A stretch of DNA of 64,000 nucleotides from Hippopus hippopus (Eukaryota > Mollusca > Bivalvia > Cardiida > Cardiidae), in assembly GCA_946811185.2 (NCBI GenBank), contig OX328103.1, positions 25,526,172 to 25,590,171 of the forward strand, read 5' to 3'. Position 1 is the stretch's first letter; each line of letters starts with the position of its first letter. Made by a program: the position numbers and the translations under genes. Positions 1 to 12,700 of the stretch are shown here, one piece after another. A model generated the notes under the pieces. The model searched no databases. It was given only the letters and a program-made list of their open reading frames with translations, and was not told the DNA's origin.

Positions 1-62
1 TGTTGTCTACAAAGGCTTTCAATTTCGATGAGTCTAAAATTTTGTCATCTGGTAAAGAGTTA
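1..62 (+). mobile_element. TTAA-MITE, right end only
   Basis: The window opens inside the right part of a copy; it ends TGGTAAAGAGTTAA. Confidence 0.75.
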
Positions 63-223
63 ATTACAATCATCACAGACTCTTCAAGCTTTTTCATGGA
101 AGATACAAGTTTTATTCTTTTTCCTCACTCAGAAATTCACAAAAAGAGGTATTATGAAAGCATGAATTGCTCTACTGGCTGTTACTGGCTGGTGCATTTT
201 ACAATGAAGGAAACCAGACATAA

Positions 224-447
224 ATAACTCTTTACCAAGCCATCCCTTGTTTTATCCCAAAATGGGAATGCTTTTAACAACACTGTGGGAAAAGAAGAAA
301 ATGCAGGATACCACCACTTTCTCCCTTTTCCCAAAGTTTTCCACTCTTTCAAAGACAAATCCATTGTTTCAGCCTTATACAAGTTGTCCTCTGCAATTGC
401 TTTCAATTTGGACAAGCCTAGAAAATTGTAGTTTGGTAAGGAGATAA
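224..447 (+). mobile_element. TTAA-MITE copy
   Basis: Both ends are present but worn (ATAACTCTTTACC; GGTAAGGAGATAA). The central palindrome is degraded. Confidence 0.75.
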
Positions 448-471
448 TCATGTTTACAGGTAAAAAATGAT

Positions 472-633
472 TTAACTCTCTACCAAACAACATAATTTTA
501 GACTTGTCCAAACTGAGAGCATTTGCAGATGACATATTAAATGTGGATCAAATGGAGGGATTTGTCCTTGAAAGAGCTGAAAACATTGTGGAAGAATATG
601 AAAATGTTGGTAAACAAGGGATTTTTTGGTAAT
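472..633 (-). mobile_element. TTAA-MITE, partial
   Basis: Starts TTAACTCTCTACCAAACAAC. The palindrome is truncated before the next copy begins. Confidence 0.7.
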
Positions 634-861
634 GGAACCCTTTACCAAACAATCATGGGTTTTAACGAGCCTGAAGAAAAAGCCTTTTGAAAACATTGTG
701 GGAAAAAGAGAAAATACCGGTAACCAGCATTTTCTCCTTTTCCCATAATGTTTTCTCACATTTCAGAAACAAGTTAAATTATTTGAGGCACATTTAATTT
801 GTTGTCTGCAAGTGTTACAATTTGGACCAGTCTAAAATTTTGTAGTGTGGTAGAGGGTTAA
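634..861 (+). mobile_element. TTAA-MITE copy
   Basis: Full length with a good palindrome around 705-745. The left end lost TTAA; the right end is GGTAGAGGGTTAA. Confidence 0.82.
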
Positions 862-1685
862 TAGTGCAGATAAATGAACACGCCATGACAAAAACTATTC
901 CTGCCTCCTATAAAAAAAGATAACAAAATTTAATACAAGATAGAAAATTACTGGTACACTATAAAACTATTAAAAAAGGAAAAAAGAGGAAAAAAAACCA
1001 GAAGCTTGCCAAAATGTCTGAAAAAGCATGATTTATGATAATTTCTATGTTTCATTCAGACTTTGATGCTAATGCAATACTCCAATTTGTGCAAATTTAA
1101 CATTTTATCAAACAATCCTGTGTTTTAAAGACCTTGAGGAAGCAGGCTTTTGAAATCATTGTGGGAAAAGGAGAAAATGCTAGAAACCAGAATTTTTTAT
1201 AAACTTTTTTGCACCATTTTTACCCTTTTAAAGATAATGTCCAACATTTTACCTACAATTAATATGTTGACTGAAAATGCGTACAATTTTAATTAGTCTA
1301 AACTTTAGTTGTCCAGTAAAGAATTACGTAACCATGTATTACAGGGCAAAAATTTGTGTGAATTAGTTTGAATGATAATCACATCGAGTATCACAAGCCA
1401 AGACTGTTGTATCAAATATCAATTTATCAACACAATATTAACTCTCCTTTACAGACGATGCTTCAAAACATGTCTGTCTGAAGTATAGGGTTAACCAATT
1501 ACCATACCAATATACAAAACAATGAAAACAAAGCAGGAAACATAGCACTTGCTTATTAAATGTGACAGCTTGTTTTTCCCCAACATGCTCTTAGACTCAT
1601 TGTAAAATCTTTAACATATCTTCAAATACTTGTCCTGTACCCTTCACTTTTGTTATATCTAAATTATGGCTCTTTGTAATTAGGC

Positions 1686-1915
1686 TTACCCTTTCCCAAG
1701 AAATCCTGTCTTTTAATGACTCTGGGAAAAATGGTTTTTGAAAACATTGTGGAAAAGAAGAGAGCATACCGGTAAACAGCATTTTCTCATTTTCCCACAA
1801 TGTTTTTCATCTCTTTTAGAGACAGATTCCATCATTTGAGCCATACCAGCCCTGTAATCTGCAACTGCTTTCAATATTGATAAGGGTAAAATTTTGTCAT
1901 CCTGTGAAGAATTAA
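1686..1915 (+). mobile_element. TTAA-MITE copy
   Basis: Worn full-length copy; the palindrome is readable (ACCGGTAAACAGCATTTTCTC). Confidence 0.72.
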
Positions 1916-2049
1916 AACAATACTATGGTAGACAAACACAAATGTGATATACAAACTAGCAGCATATTATAAGTTCTAATACATTTCAGTACTTTGGAAG
2001 CTTCAAAGATTACAATAATTTGCAATAATGGAATACAGTCAAACATATA

Positions 2050-2277
2050 TTAACCCTTTACTACACGATCCCAAGTTTAACAACCCTGGGGAAGAAGCCT
2101 TCGGAAAACATTATAGAAAAAGAAGAAAATGCTGGTAACCAGCATTTACTCCTTTTCCTACAATGTTCTCTCTCCTTTTAGAGTCATGTTCCATTTACTG
2201 GGCCACATTTGATTTGTCATTTACAACAGCTCTGAATTTCGATGAGTGTAAAATTTTGTCATTTGATAAAAAGTTAA
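2050..2277 (+). mobile_element. TTAA-MITE copy
   Basis: Starts TTAACCCTTTACTACACGAT and ends GATAAAAAGTTAA. A further worn copy follows at about 2328-2525. Confidence 0.78.
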
Positions 2278-2787
2278 GCAAACACCTAAGGGCTACCTAA
2301 AATAAGCTTGCTAAAATCAGGTGTTTGCTTCACCTATTCCAAAAATCCTGTGTTTTCACAAACTTGAGGAAGAGGCCTTTTGAAAACATTGTGAGAAAAG
2401 AAGAAAATGCTGGTAAGCAGCATTATCTCCTTTTCCCGCAATGTTCATTCTTACCAATTTCAAATTTGTTGTCTGCAGATGCTTTCAATTTTGGGTCTGA
2501 AATTTGTTGTATGGCAAAGGGTTATTACAGGTACATTTCGACATATTGTCCTTTGGTAGTTCAACGGTTGCTTAATACAAGTTGACTTAAATATAGGTGG
2601 CCACTACAACAGGTTTTACTAAATCCCAATAATAAATCGACTGAGGCAAGATACATGATGTATTCATTAACAATTTATGTGTTTAAAGACGATTTTTTAA
2701 AAACATTGTGGGAAAACAAGAAAATGCTGGTTACCAGCTATTTCTCCTTTTCTGGTCCCACAATTTTTTAAAAACCTTCATCTCAAC

Positions 2788-3005
2788 TCTTTACCACACT
2801 ATAAAATTTTAGACTTATCCAAGTTGTAAGCATTTGCAGTTGACAAATTGAAAGTGGCTCAAATGATGGATTTGTCTGTGACAGAAAACAATGTAGGAAA
2901 AGGAGAAAATGCTGGTTACCAGCATTTTTTCCTTTTCCCACATGTTTTCAAAAGCCACCTCCAGTCAGGGTCATTAAAAATTTGAATTGTGTGGTAAAGG
3001 ATTAC
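2788..3005 (-). mobile_element. TTAA-MITE copy
   Basis: Starts AACTCTTTACCACACTA and ends TGGTAAAGGATTAC. The central loop base is the complement (GGTTACC), as expected for this orientation. Confidence 0.8.
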
Positions 3006-3227
3006 GGTAATGGTTGTACAAACACTCGCATTTCATTTCACATCAACTAAACTACCATTGTCTAGTACAAATGAGGCCTCTGGGTAATATCTACAAGAAA
3101 GAAAACGTTAGTTTTGAATAATATCGTAAACATCATGGGTAGATGAATAGGCAACTATTCATTTTCAAACGGTGTTTGCAAAAGCTATCTACTGCAGCAA
3201 TCTGTAAACATGTATGGGGATGGGTGA

Positions 3228-3415
3228 ACCTTTTACCAAACAATCTTTTTAAAAACATTGTGGGAAAAAAGAGAAAATGTTGGAAATCAGCACTTTCTCC
3301 TTTTCCCACAATACTTTCTAACCTATCAAACGTAAATCCCATTATTTGAGCCTCAATTGTCATTTGCATTCAATACGGGCAAGTTTAATTCTTTTGTCTG
3401 ATTAGGGTTGAAAGA
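3228..3415 (+). mobile_element. TTAA-MITE, worn
   Basis: The palindrome at about 3255-3315 and part of the right arm lie directly 3' of the - strand gene. Confidence 0.65.
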
Positions 3416-3503
3416 ATTGCCAGAATGGGTTCAAACACAGCAAATATAGGCAAATCACAAAGGGCAAGTAAAGCTGAACTAGGTTCCAACACAGGAAAAA
3501 ACC

Positions 3504-3706
3504 TCAACTTCTTTCACTATCATCCTTCAGAGGTAACTCGGGGGCTTGCATCAGTTCATCGAAAAAATCTGAATTAGATCTCATGTATAGTATAATGCCA
3601 GCTTTATATGCAGCCGGTATACATATATGTGAGGTAAGCTGACTTCTCATTGTGGCTAGCTGATCCTGAGGCATACACTGCTCTCTTAACATGTGTACGA
3701 TTTGAC
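3504..3706 (-). CDS. Exon 10 of the C39-like-domain gene (last)
   Basis: Residues 1113-1179 and stop: GQIVHMLREQCMPQDQLAT, SHICIPAAYKAGIILY, then an acidic end KDDSERS. Acceptor TTGTTTCAG. No AATAAA was seen in the 200 bp downstream. Confidence 0.85.
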
Positions 3707-6700
3707 CTGAAACAAGAGAAATCATGACATGAACACAGTATCTCCTTCCGTTTACCATCCCTTGACTTAGAGCTGACCTTTTAGTCTTTACCAAACAAAG
3801 AAATTTTAGACTTGTCCTGTTTGAAAGCATTTGCAGATGACAAATGAAGCGTGGCTCAAATGGCTTGATCTGACTTGGATCCGATAGAAAACATAGTAGG
3901 AAAAGAAGAAAATGCTGTTTAGCAGCATTTTCTTCTTTCTCCACAATGTTTTCAAAAGGCTTCTTCCCCATGGGATTGTTTGGTAAAGGGTTAAGCAATG
4001 CCTCTTTTGTTTTGGATGTATCAAAGTACCAAACTGTAATCACATTGACTTCACTTACTGTGTGATGATCTTTTCCAAGTTGCCTGCTGCACAATTATTT
4101 TTGGAGTTAAAGAGTTTAGAAAAAAAGCCAACCTGAGAGTCAAACTAGGGATAAATGTCTGGGAGAAAGAGACACTCCGAACTCCATCAATGACAAGAAA
4201 CCTACATGTATTATATATAGTTAAATGGACTTTAAGGAGAGCTGGATCAAAATCAGGTAGCAGAGATCTTGATCTATTCTGTCAACAAAATCAACTTAAG
4301 TCATGTGCATGATTTCCAACATTAAGAACTCAATGGAAATTGTGCAGTCTATTACAATCATCATTATCTGCAATCAAATCCAAACAATACCATTTCTAAA
4401 CAAACATGAATAAAACATCATATAAACAAGACTTTTCAGGTCGATGTGCTTTCTCCTTTTAGATACACCCTGAGATGAGCAGCAATAGCTTGTTTGAATT
4501 ACTCATTTTCTTGTCATGTATTTAATGTCACTCTCCCTGGACTTTTTCTGTTCCTGCAGAAGTTTCTGGTATGTAAATAACAGCAAGCTGTGTTCTGTGA
4601 AAAGGGAGTTTAATGCATGTACAAAAAGTACCAACCCAGGTCAGCCTATGCATTCCACACAAGCTAACCTGGGCCAAACTTTTTGCTATTGATCAATTTT
4701 CTACATGTCAAAGAACCAGTCTGCTTTATGATTCAGTCGGACAATATAGATTTTATGGATCTAGAGTTTGTAATGACTTGCTATGTACAATGCATCACAC
4801 AGATGCACTAAGCCCCCTGTTGCTGAAACATGACCCATATACAAATAGCCTGTACAGTCATGGACTAGAAATAAGACCAAATCTTACCAAGAACATTCAT
4901 AGTCATCCAGCGTGGATCTCGCTGTTTGAGTATTTCATTGAGTGGACACCAGTCCCGAAATCTACTGACCACATCCTGTTTTCTGACCAATAAAACAGAG
5001 TCGCTTGTTAGCTGTTCCATGATGACACTTTCAGGTACAATCTCAAGTGGGTTTGTCAGATAAACACCTGTTGAACAAAAGTTGGAAACAAGATTGGTTG
5101 TATTGTTTCTTTAGCGATAAATGCCATTTGAAATCATATTTCAGACATAGAATGCAGGCCAGTGCAATGATTAATGTGTGTTCTTAGAGTTTCTCTACCA
5201 GCTCTTTCTACAACGCTTTACTCAAGCCACTGGCTGCTTATCAATATAATGTTCAAATACAATATGTTGTTAAACAGTGAGCAAGGAATAAATCTTGGGA
5301 AGTTAGGAATTCAATTTCACAATCCCTTGACAACCTGCCCTGTCCGTTATCAAGAGCTTCAGACTTGTATTAATAGTCCCTCAATAGTCTCTATCCTATC
5401 TAAGACAAATCTCACCATTTGAGCAAAAATTAATTTGTTGCCTGCAAATGCTTTCAACTTGGACGTCTAACATTTCATCATTTGGTAAGGGGGTAGTGAC
5501 ACACACCTTTGCAAACTGTGAAAACAGCCAATTAATTGCAACACCAAAAGTGTTTTGGCCAGAAGATGTTACCCAGAAGCCAACAGTGTATATAAAATAT
5601 CAGACAGCATTTATACACTGTCTGATCTTGATCAACACTCTCTGCAAATGCTAAGTGAGTTTTGCTTAGGGATCTTGCATATTTACCTTTAGAACTAACT
5701 CCATACACCATTTGATGATGCCAGGCATCTGGTATTGTCCAGCCAGGTTTCACACCTCTCTGCAGATTTAAGGTAGCTACTGGCACTGCACCTGGTATGA
5801 TACAGAAGTTATCATTTAGCCTTTGCCACACAATCCCGAGTTTTAATGACCCTACCAGAAGACTGCTTTAGGACCATTGTGGGAAAAGAAGAAAATAAGG
5901 GTAACCAGCATTTTTTCCTTATCCTACAATTTTTTTCACTGTTTCTCAGCCAATCCTCATCATTCAAGCAACATTAAATATGTCATCTGCATATGCTTTC
6001 AATTAGGAAAACTCTGAAATTTGGCACTGAATAAAAACTAAAAAGATGTTTTCAAGTTCTCTGCTACAAATTACTTTCAAAAAGTAATGAATGAAACAAC
6101 TTTGTCTCCTTTTTTTCACAAACCAGGAACAACAAAGAATAGAGTAGCAATTGCCATACTAACCTTTCTTCATCCACTGACCAAGCCATTTCAGCAAGTC
6201 TACATCTCTTTTAGGATAAAAATGGAAAAACCTTCCTTTAATAGCACCTCGAGTGACTGTAGAAACACCATCTACAAGAGCTTGAGCTGTGGTTCCTATA
6301 AACATGTAACAATATTCATTTTAAACACATACATTTACTCTTTATCAAACAACAAAATTTTAGACCTGTTCAAATTGAAAGATTTTTTCACAACATAATA
6401 AATGCAACTCAAAAATCATAGATTGTTTTTGGAAGGGTAGTAAACATTATGGGTTAAGGACAAAATGCTCAAAATGCTGGTTACTGGCATTTTCTTTCTT
6501 ACCCTAAATGTTTTCAAAGCTTTCTTTCTCAAGGTTGTCAAGACTTGGGATTGTGTGGTAAAGGGTTAATCAAGCAGCTAAAGGACACTTGAAATATGCT
6601 TGCTTAACTCTTTACCAAACAACGAAATTTAGACTTGTCAAAAGTATTTGCAGAGGACAAACTCAACCTTGCTTTATCCTGGAAATTGAAGAAGTTGAAA

Positions 6701-9700
6701 GGGTAAAAAACATTGTGGGAAAAAGAGAAAATGCTGCCTACCAGCATTTTCTCCTTTTTCCATAGTGTTTTCAAAAGCCCTTCTTTATCAGGATTGTTAA
6801 AGTCAGGATTTTGTGGTAAAAGGCTAAGAGAAGTGGATGCTTAGTGCAACTTCATTTCAACATATTTTCCTTCTCTGGAAACTCAACATTTACCAATATG
6901 ACCCTTGACCAACGAATCCCATGTTCTAACGAAAATGTGGAAAAGGGCTTGAAAAATATTGTGGGAAAAGGAGAAAATTCTGGTATAGGCTGCAACAGCT
7001 TTCAATTTGGGCCAGTCTTAAATTCTGTCGTCTGGTAAAGGGTTTATACATGTTTTTTGCTTCATACAGATTGTCTGCTGAAAATAGGTGGCCACTATAA
7101 TAGGTTCTACTGCTCCTGGAAATACCTGTAGCTTCAGAATAAGACATTTTGCCTGAGTCATGCACTACAAACCTTTGAAAACCAGTGTTGGTAAACTATG
7201 AAAATATCATAGAATAGGCATACCTTTTCACTGACACAGTAATATAACTATCCATTTTCTTTTCAAAAAAGAAAAAAATAGTTGTAAATGTAAGCAAAGA
7301 GATAGAAAGCTAATGCAATGTATTATCAGTGTCGAGAAAAACAGTATAAATGGACCATAGCTCAACAAAGCCAGCAATAGTTATATGTATGTTAAAATAC
7401 CTAGGTTTAGCTGGTATATTAACTCTTTACCAAACAAGCCCTGGTTTTCACAGCCCTGGGAGGGAAAGCTTTTGAAAACCTTGTGGGAAAAGGAGAAAAT
7501 GCTGGTAACCAGCATTTTCTCCTTTTCCCACAAGGTTTTCTACCCTTTCAGAGATGAATTTCATTAATCGAAACACTTTTAATTTTTCGTCTGCAAATGC
7601 TTTCAATATTGACCAGTCTAACATTTTTTTGTTTGGTAAAGAGATAAAAAACTAATAACACAAGTTGCTATAGAACTTTAACTCTATGTCATACAACAAA
7701 ATTAGAGACTCGTCCAAGTAGCAGTTACAGGTGAAAAATTAAATGGCTCAAATTGAGTACATTGTAGGGAAAAGAAAAAATGCTGGTGCCTGCGCAGTCT
7801 GACATGGGTCTAAACATTTTATCTGTATTTTCTGTATGTCAATGGACCACTCAACCCCATAATTCAGTCGGTTGTTTGGCATAATTAATTTTATAGATCC
7901 ATAATTATGTGATGCCTAGTATAATGCATTAATGAAATGCTTTAAACCCCTTTTACCAGAGCCCTGCTCATGTATAAAAAGAGATTAAACTTCTAACCTG
8001 CAGAATAGCGTGAGAACAGGTAGTATGGAATGGGGGCTCCCTCCATCCTCATGGTTGAGGATATTTTCTGAGCTACTTCCTCTTTCTCCACTTGGAAATC
8101 GAAGGCTTTCTGTAATATGTGAAGATAAGTCACAAATTCATTCATGTTTAGACATGGCACAGAATGACTGACTGCAACAGTGAATGAGTAGCCGCAATAT
8201 AAGTTTACAAACTGTGTAGCTGTAGTGCTTATGGCTTAAAAAGAGTAGCTACTGCATAGTTTGAATGACAATACAAAATTTGCCTCGAATTTGCCTTGAA
8301 ATCAAACCATTTAAGACTAAATGGTTTGGTTTCGAAAAAATTTATGCAGCATGAAAACTTTGATAACACCGTTGTTAACCATGAATAGATGAGAACCTAA
8401 AGCATGTGAAAACATTACAACAACATGAGAAATTGCTCCATTTATGGGCAATTTTTTCCCTACATTTTTTTCAAAGTCCGTCAGCAGGTAGTAGTGTTCT
8501 AATACATGGTTGTAGTCATCCCTAAGATGCATAATGAAGTGACTTTTCACCAATAAGCCAAATTTTAGTCTTACTCTCTCCTGTATTGGAATCACATAGA
8601 CTGATTGAGTTATTGATGTTTAATGGCATATCTACAGCCAGACAACTAAATTTTTGACTTGCCTAAACTTAAAGCATTTCGTCGGTTTACTTCGAAAACC
8701 TCCTAACTACAGCTTGTAACAAGCTGTAGTTACGAGGTTTTCGAAGTAAACCGATGATTTGCAGACCACAAAATTCATTCAATATGGCTAAAATGATTGG
8801 AATTGTTTTTGGAAGGATGAAAACATTGTGAGAAAAGAAGAAAATGCTGGTTACCATCATTGTCTTACTTTTCACTCTGTTTGATGTCTTTTTAGTTTTT
8901 CGTTAAAAAGATAACATTGTTTGAGATTCAACACACATGAAAGATCATTCTCGTAAGAGAGATAACTCAGGGATCTGTAGAATATCAATGGATGATATCT
9001 TTGAATAAGGGGCTGCATTCACCAAACATTCTCCAAGTTGTTCTAGCTCAAAATCACTAGAAAACTATCTGATTTGTTGTGACTCTCAGCAAATAAGACA
9101 GCTGGCCTGTGAGTCTATACATAGAACAAAACATAGTATGTCTATTTACTAAATTACAAAATTTTAGACTTGTCCAGATTCAAAGCATTTGCAAGTGAAA
9201 ATTAAATTATGGCTCAAATCATGAAATTTGTCTTTGAAAGGATAGAAAACATTGTGGGAAAAGGAGAAAATGCTGGCAAACAGCATTTTCTGCTTTTTCA
9301 GAATGGTTTCTATAGGCTTCTTCCTCAGGGTCGTTAAAACTCCTGATTATATCTTAAAAGGTTAAAGATATACAGCCTCAGATATAGGCAGAGACTTGAC
9401 TGACTGACCAGTTCATCAGCCATAGTTTACAAGTTTTACTGTATAGCAATACAGTGGTCAGCTAAAACAATAAAATCAGTCATAACGACAGAATGACTTA
9501 CAAGAACATTTAAAACAGCCGTAGGTCCGCAAGCAGATGTCCCTATCTGTTTGACCTGCACCACATAAGCTTCGTATTCATTCCATATCATCACTTTTTC
9601 TATATCAGTGCCTGGGCTTCTTGATCTCTTTTTTGTTCTCAACTAAAGATCAAAACAACATAAAGAAAGATTAACATAAATTATGACATATACCTAGATT

Positions 9701-12700
9701 TATACATTTCCTCCTGAACCATATGATGAAGTCAGCTTTGAAAATATCCATGTGAAATAGTAAATACATGTATTAAAATAAACTGATACGTATTTAATAC
9801 ATGGGGAATACTTTGACAAAAGCAAAAATGATTGAATGGTGCTTTACACTGCTTTCAACATTATTTCACAACACGGTAACAGCTCATAAACATATATGTC
9901 CTGGGTTTATACCAGAACAAGGCTAGGCCACTGAAATTTCTTGCCCAAGGAGACTTCTATGAAAGATCCAGTACTTCCAGTGAGGCTCAAACCGGGGCCT
10001 CCAGGTTACGAGTCCTGCATTTTACCACTGAACCACACAGGGCGCTTGCAAATGCAGAAATCACACTATATATGATAAATCTTACAAAAAATCTATTATA
10101 TGATACTGTGTTCTAATTATCAAGCTATGTTGTGCTCAGGCGACCAAAAAATGACTTTTCATACCTTTGATATAGCATGGCAGATTGGTTGACTCTGTGA
10201 TCTGTTATCTGACTCTCCGTCACTGATGCCCACTTCCAACAAATCTTCTATATCTTCATATATAGGCTCATCAGCAACTCTACAACATAGAATATACATA
10301 AATTGCGTCCTCTAGAGCTTTGCAGTCTGGATTTGTAACAGGAAAATATACATTACCCCTTTACCAAAGAACCCCTTGTTATAAAGACTCTGAGGAAGAA
10401 AGTTTTTGAGAATCATTGTGCAAAAAGAACAAAATGCTGGTAACCTTTTCCCACAACATTTTATAAACTTTTAAATGTAAAAATTTTTTATTTGTCATCG
10501 GCAAATGTTTTCAATTTGGACCAGTCTAGAACGTTGTCATCTGGCAAGGGTTAAATCCCAGCCTGGAGTGGAATTGTAATATGGCAAAGCCCTGCAGATT
10601 ATAGCCTACAATTACATGTGCTTAACTCTTTACCAAACAAGCCCTGGTTTTAACCACCCTTGGAAAGAAGCCTTTTGGAAACAATGTTGGAAAAGGAGAA
10701 AATGCTGGTAACCAGCATTTTCTCCTTTTCCAACAATGTTTTCCAGTCTATCATGGACAAATTCCGCCATTTGATCCACTTTTCATTTGTTGTCTGCAAA
10801 TGTTTTCAATTTGGACAAGTCTACAATTTTGTCTTTTGGTAAGGGGTTAATTATAAGAACATAATCAAATGACTCCCTGTGTAATAGCATATCTGTTTAC
10901 CTGTTATGACTCAGAGAAAAAAGTGAAACCCTTGTGGGAATAGGAGAAAATGCAGGTGGGCAGGATTTTCTTCCTTTCCTATATTATTTTCTATCCCAAT
11001 TAAAACATACTTTGATAAGAGCTATTTTTAACATGTCATCTGCAAACGATTTCAATTTGCTGTTTGGTAAAAATGATAACTCTTGAAGAAAGGCAAAGAT
11101 AGACCTGTTGGTCCAAATTGAAAGCGTTTGCAGGTGACATTAAATGTGGATCAAATGACTGAATTTCTGCTTAACAAGGTAGAAAACCTTGTGAGAACAG
11201 GAGAAAATGCTAGGTACCACCATTTAGTCCTTTTTCCCACAATGTTTTTTAATGCTTTATTCCTTCATCAAAAGACAGGATTGTTTGGAAAAGAGTTAAA
11301 AAGCGAAAATACAAAATCTTACATAATATTCTGTCCTGTCATATCATACTCATGGTGGTTCAATTCATGACTAAACACCATGCTAGACTGGATCCCAGCT
11401 TCATCCATCTCTTGTAGATCATTTGCATGGTTGGGGTAAGGTGCTGGTACCCGAGTATTCTCTTCTTCATCTGAACTACTGTATGTAGGTATTGGGGCTT
11501 CAATATGGTAGGGCTGTTTTTCAAATACTTTCTCTTGCTTGTTACTTTCATCCTCTTGAAAATTTGAGCGTGAAACAGACATATAAGGAGCCTCTCTATC
11601 TGGGGACCTGAAATGAAAATATTTCTTTCTTTTTTTAATTGTGTCAAGATACAATACTGGACCCCTCAACATGAACCTATATAGTTAACATATTATAGCA
11701 GTATCATGCCAGACTTCTTACAACAAGCAGGGCTCCCGCTGTCGATCGCCAGTGTCGCCAAATGCGAAATTTAAGAAAAAATGGCACCAAAAATGAAGCA
11801 CTGGCGAATGTACTGGCGACAAGTAAATGCCTATAAATAATTCTTAAAAGATCTAAACTCCGACTAAAACAATATGTATCAAGTGTGAAGGATGCCCGCG
11901 TTACTGTTTATCACACCTAATCAAGTTGGCTTTCATTAACAGTTTTGTCTAATTACACACCAGACTTGCATACCCACCACATACTGCTAATTAATCAAAT
12001 GTCTATTTTGCCACGCCCCGTTGTGCACACAGAAATTTCGAACTAATCAGAAACCAGATAAAAGATTTAGTTACCGCCCATAATTTCTAAAGCCACGCCT
12101 TGATTCTGCCTTACATGGTAAGCATCCTCTCACTGGTTAGCATTTTATTGTGTGTACTTAGCAATGTCAATAATGAAAAACGTGTTAATGGTATTGATCC
12201 GCTTATCTATCGTAAAATGACAGTTTTTGAAGTTAGCTGCCACCTTTAAGGAAAATTTATATCAAATCATGTGGAAATAATTTTCCGAAAATTAATGGAC
12301 ATGAAAAATGGATCGTCGCAAAAAAACGTGAAAACCAATGACACAACAAAATGCCAGTTGACGTTGTCCGATCAGAAGCACTTCAGACTGTCTTTTTAGC
12401 TTTTATAACGACTTCAAACAGTAAATTTACCCAAATATATGTATAAAACAATAAGTGGGTGCTAAAATATACATGTATGTCTAATGATGAGGAAAAAACT
12501 CGAGTGATTTTATGACATGAAAATGTTGAATAATAGGGGGGGGGGGGTTTGCGCACTTTGTAGGCTACTTCGTCTTACAGTGATAGCACTGGAACAAGTG
12601 TCAGAGAAGGTATAGGACACTCATACAGAGAGAAAAGACCAGAATAAAAGGACTCTTTAACAAAATTAGTATTTTTAAAGATAAAAAGAATTGATTTATT

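Noticed and set aside
7030..7165. Frame ending SEATGISRSSRTYYSGHLF as an exon of the - strand gene
   Set aside because: Exons 6 and 7 of that gene join in phase without it, and it has no fitting splice sites.
9984..10045. True tRNA gene on the minus strand
   Set aside because: Box motifs are present but the cloverleaf is not convincing and the body continues into a repeat, so SINE is the better call.
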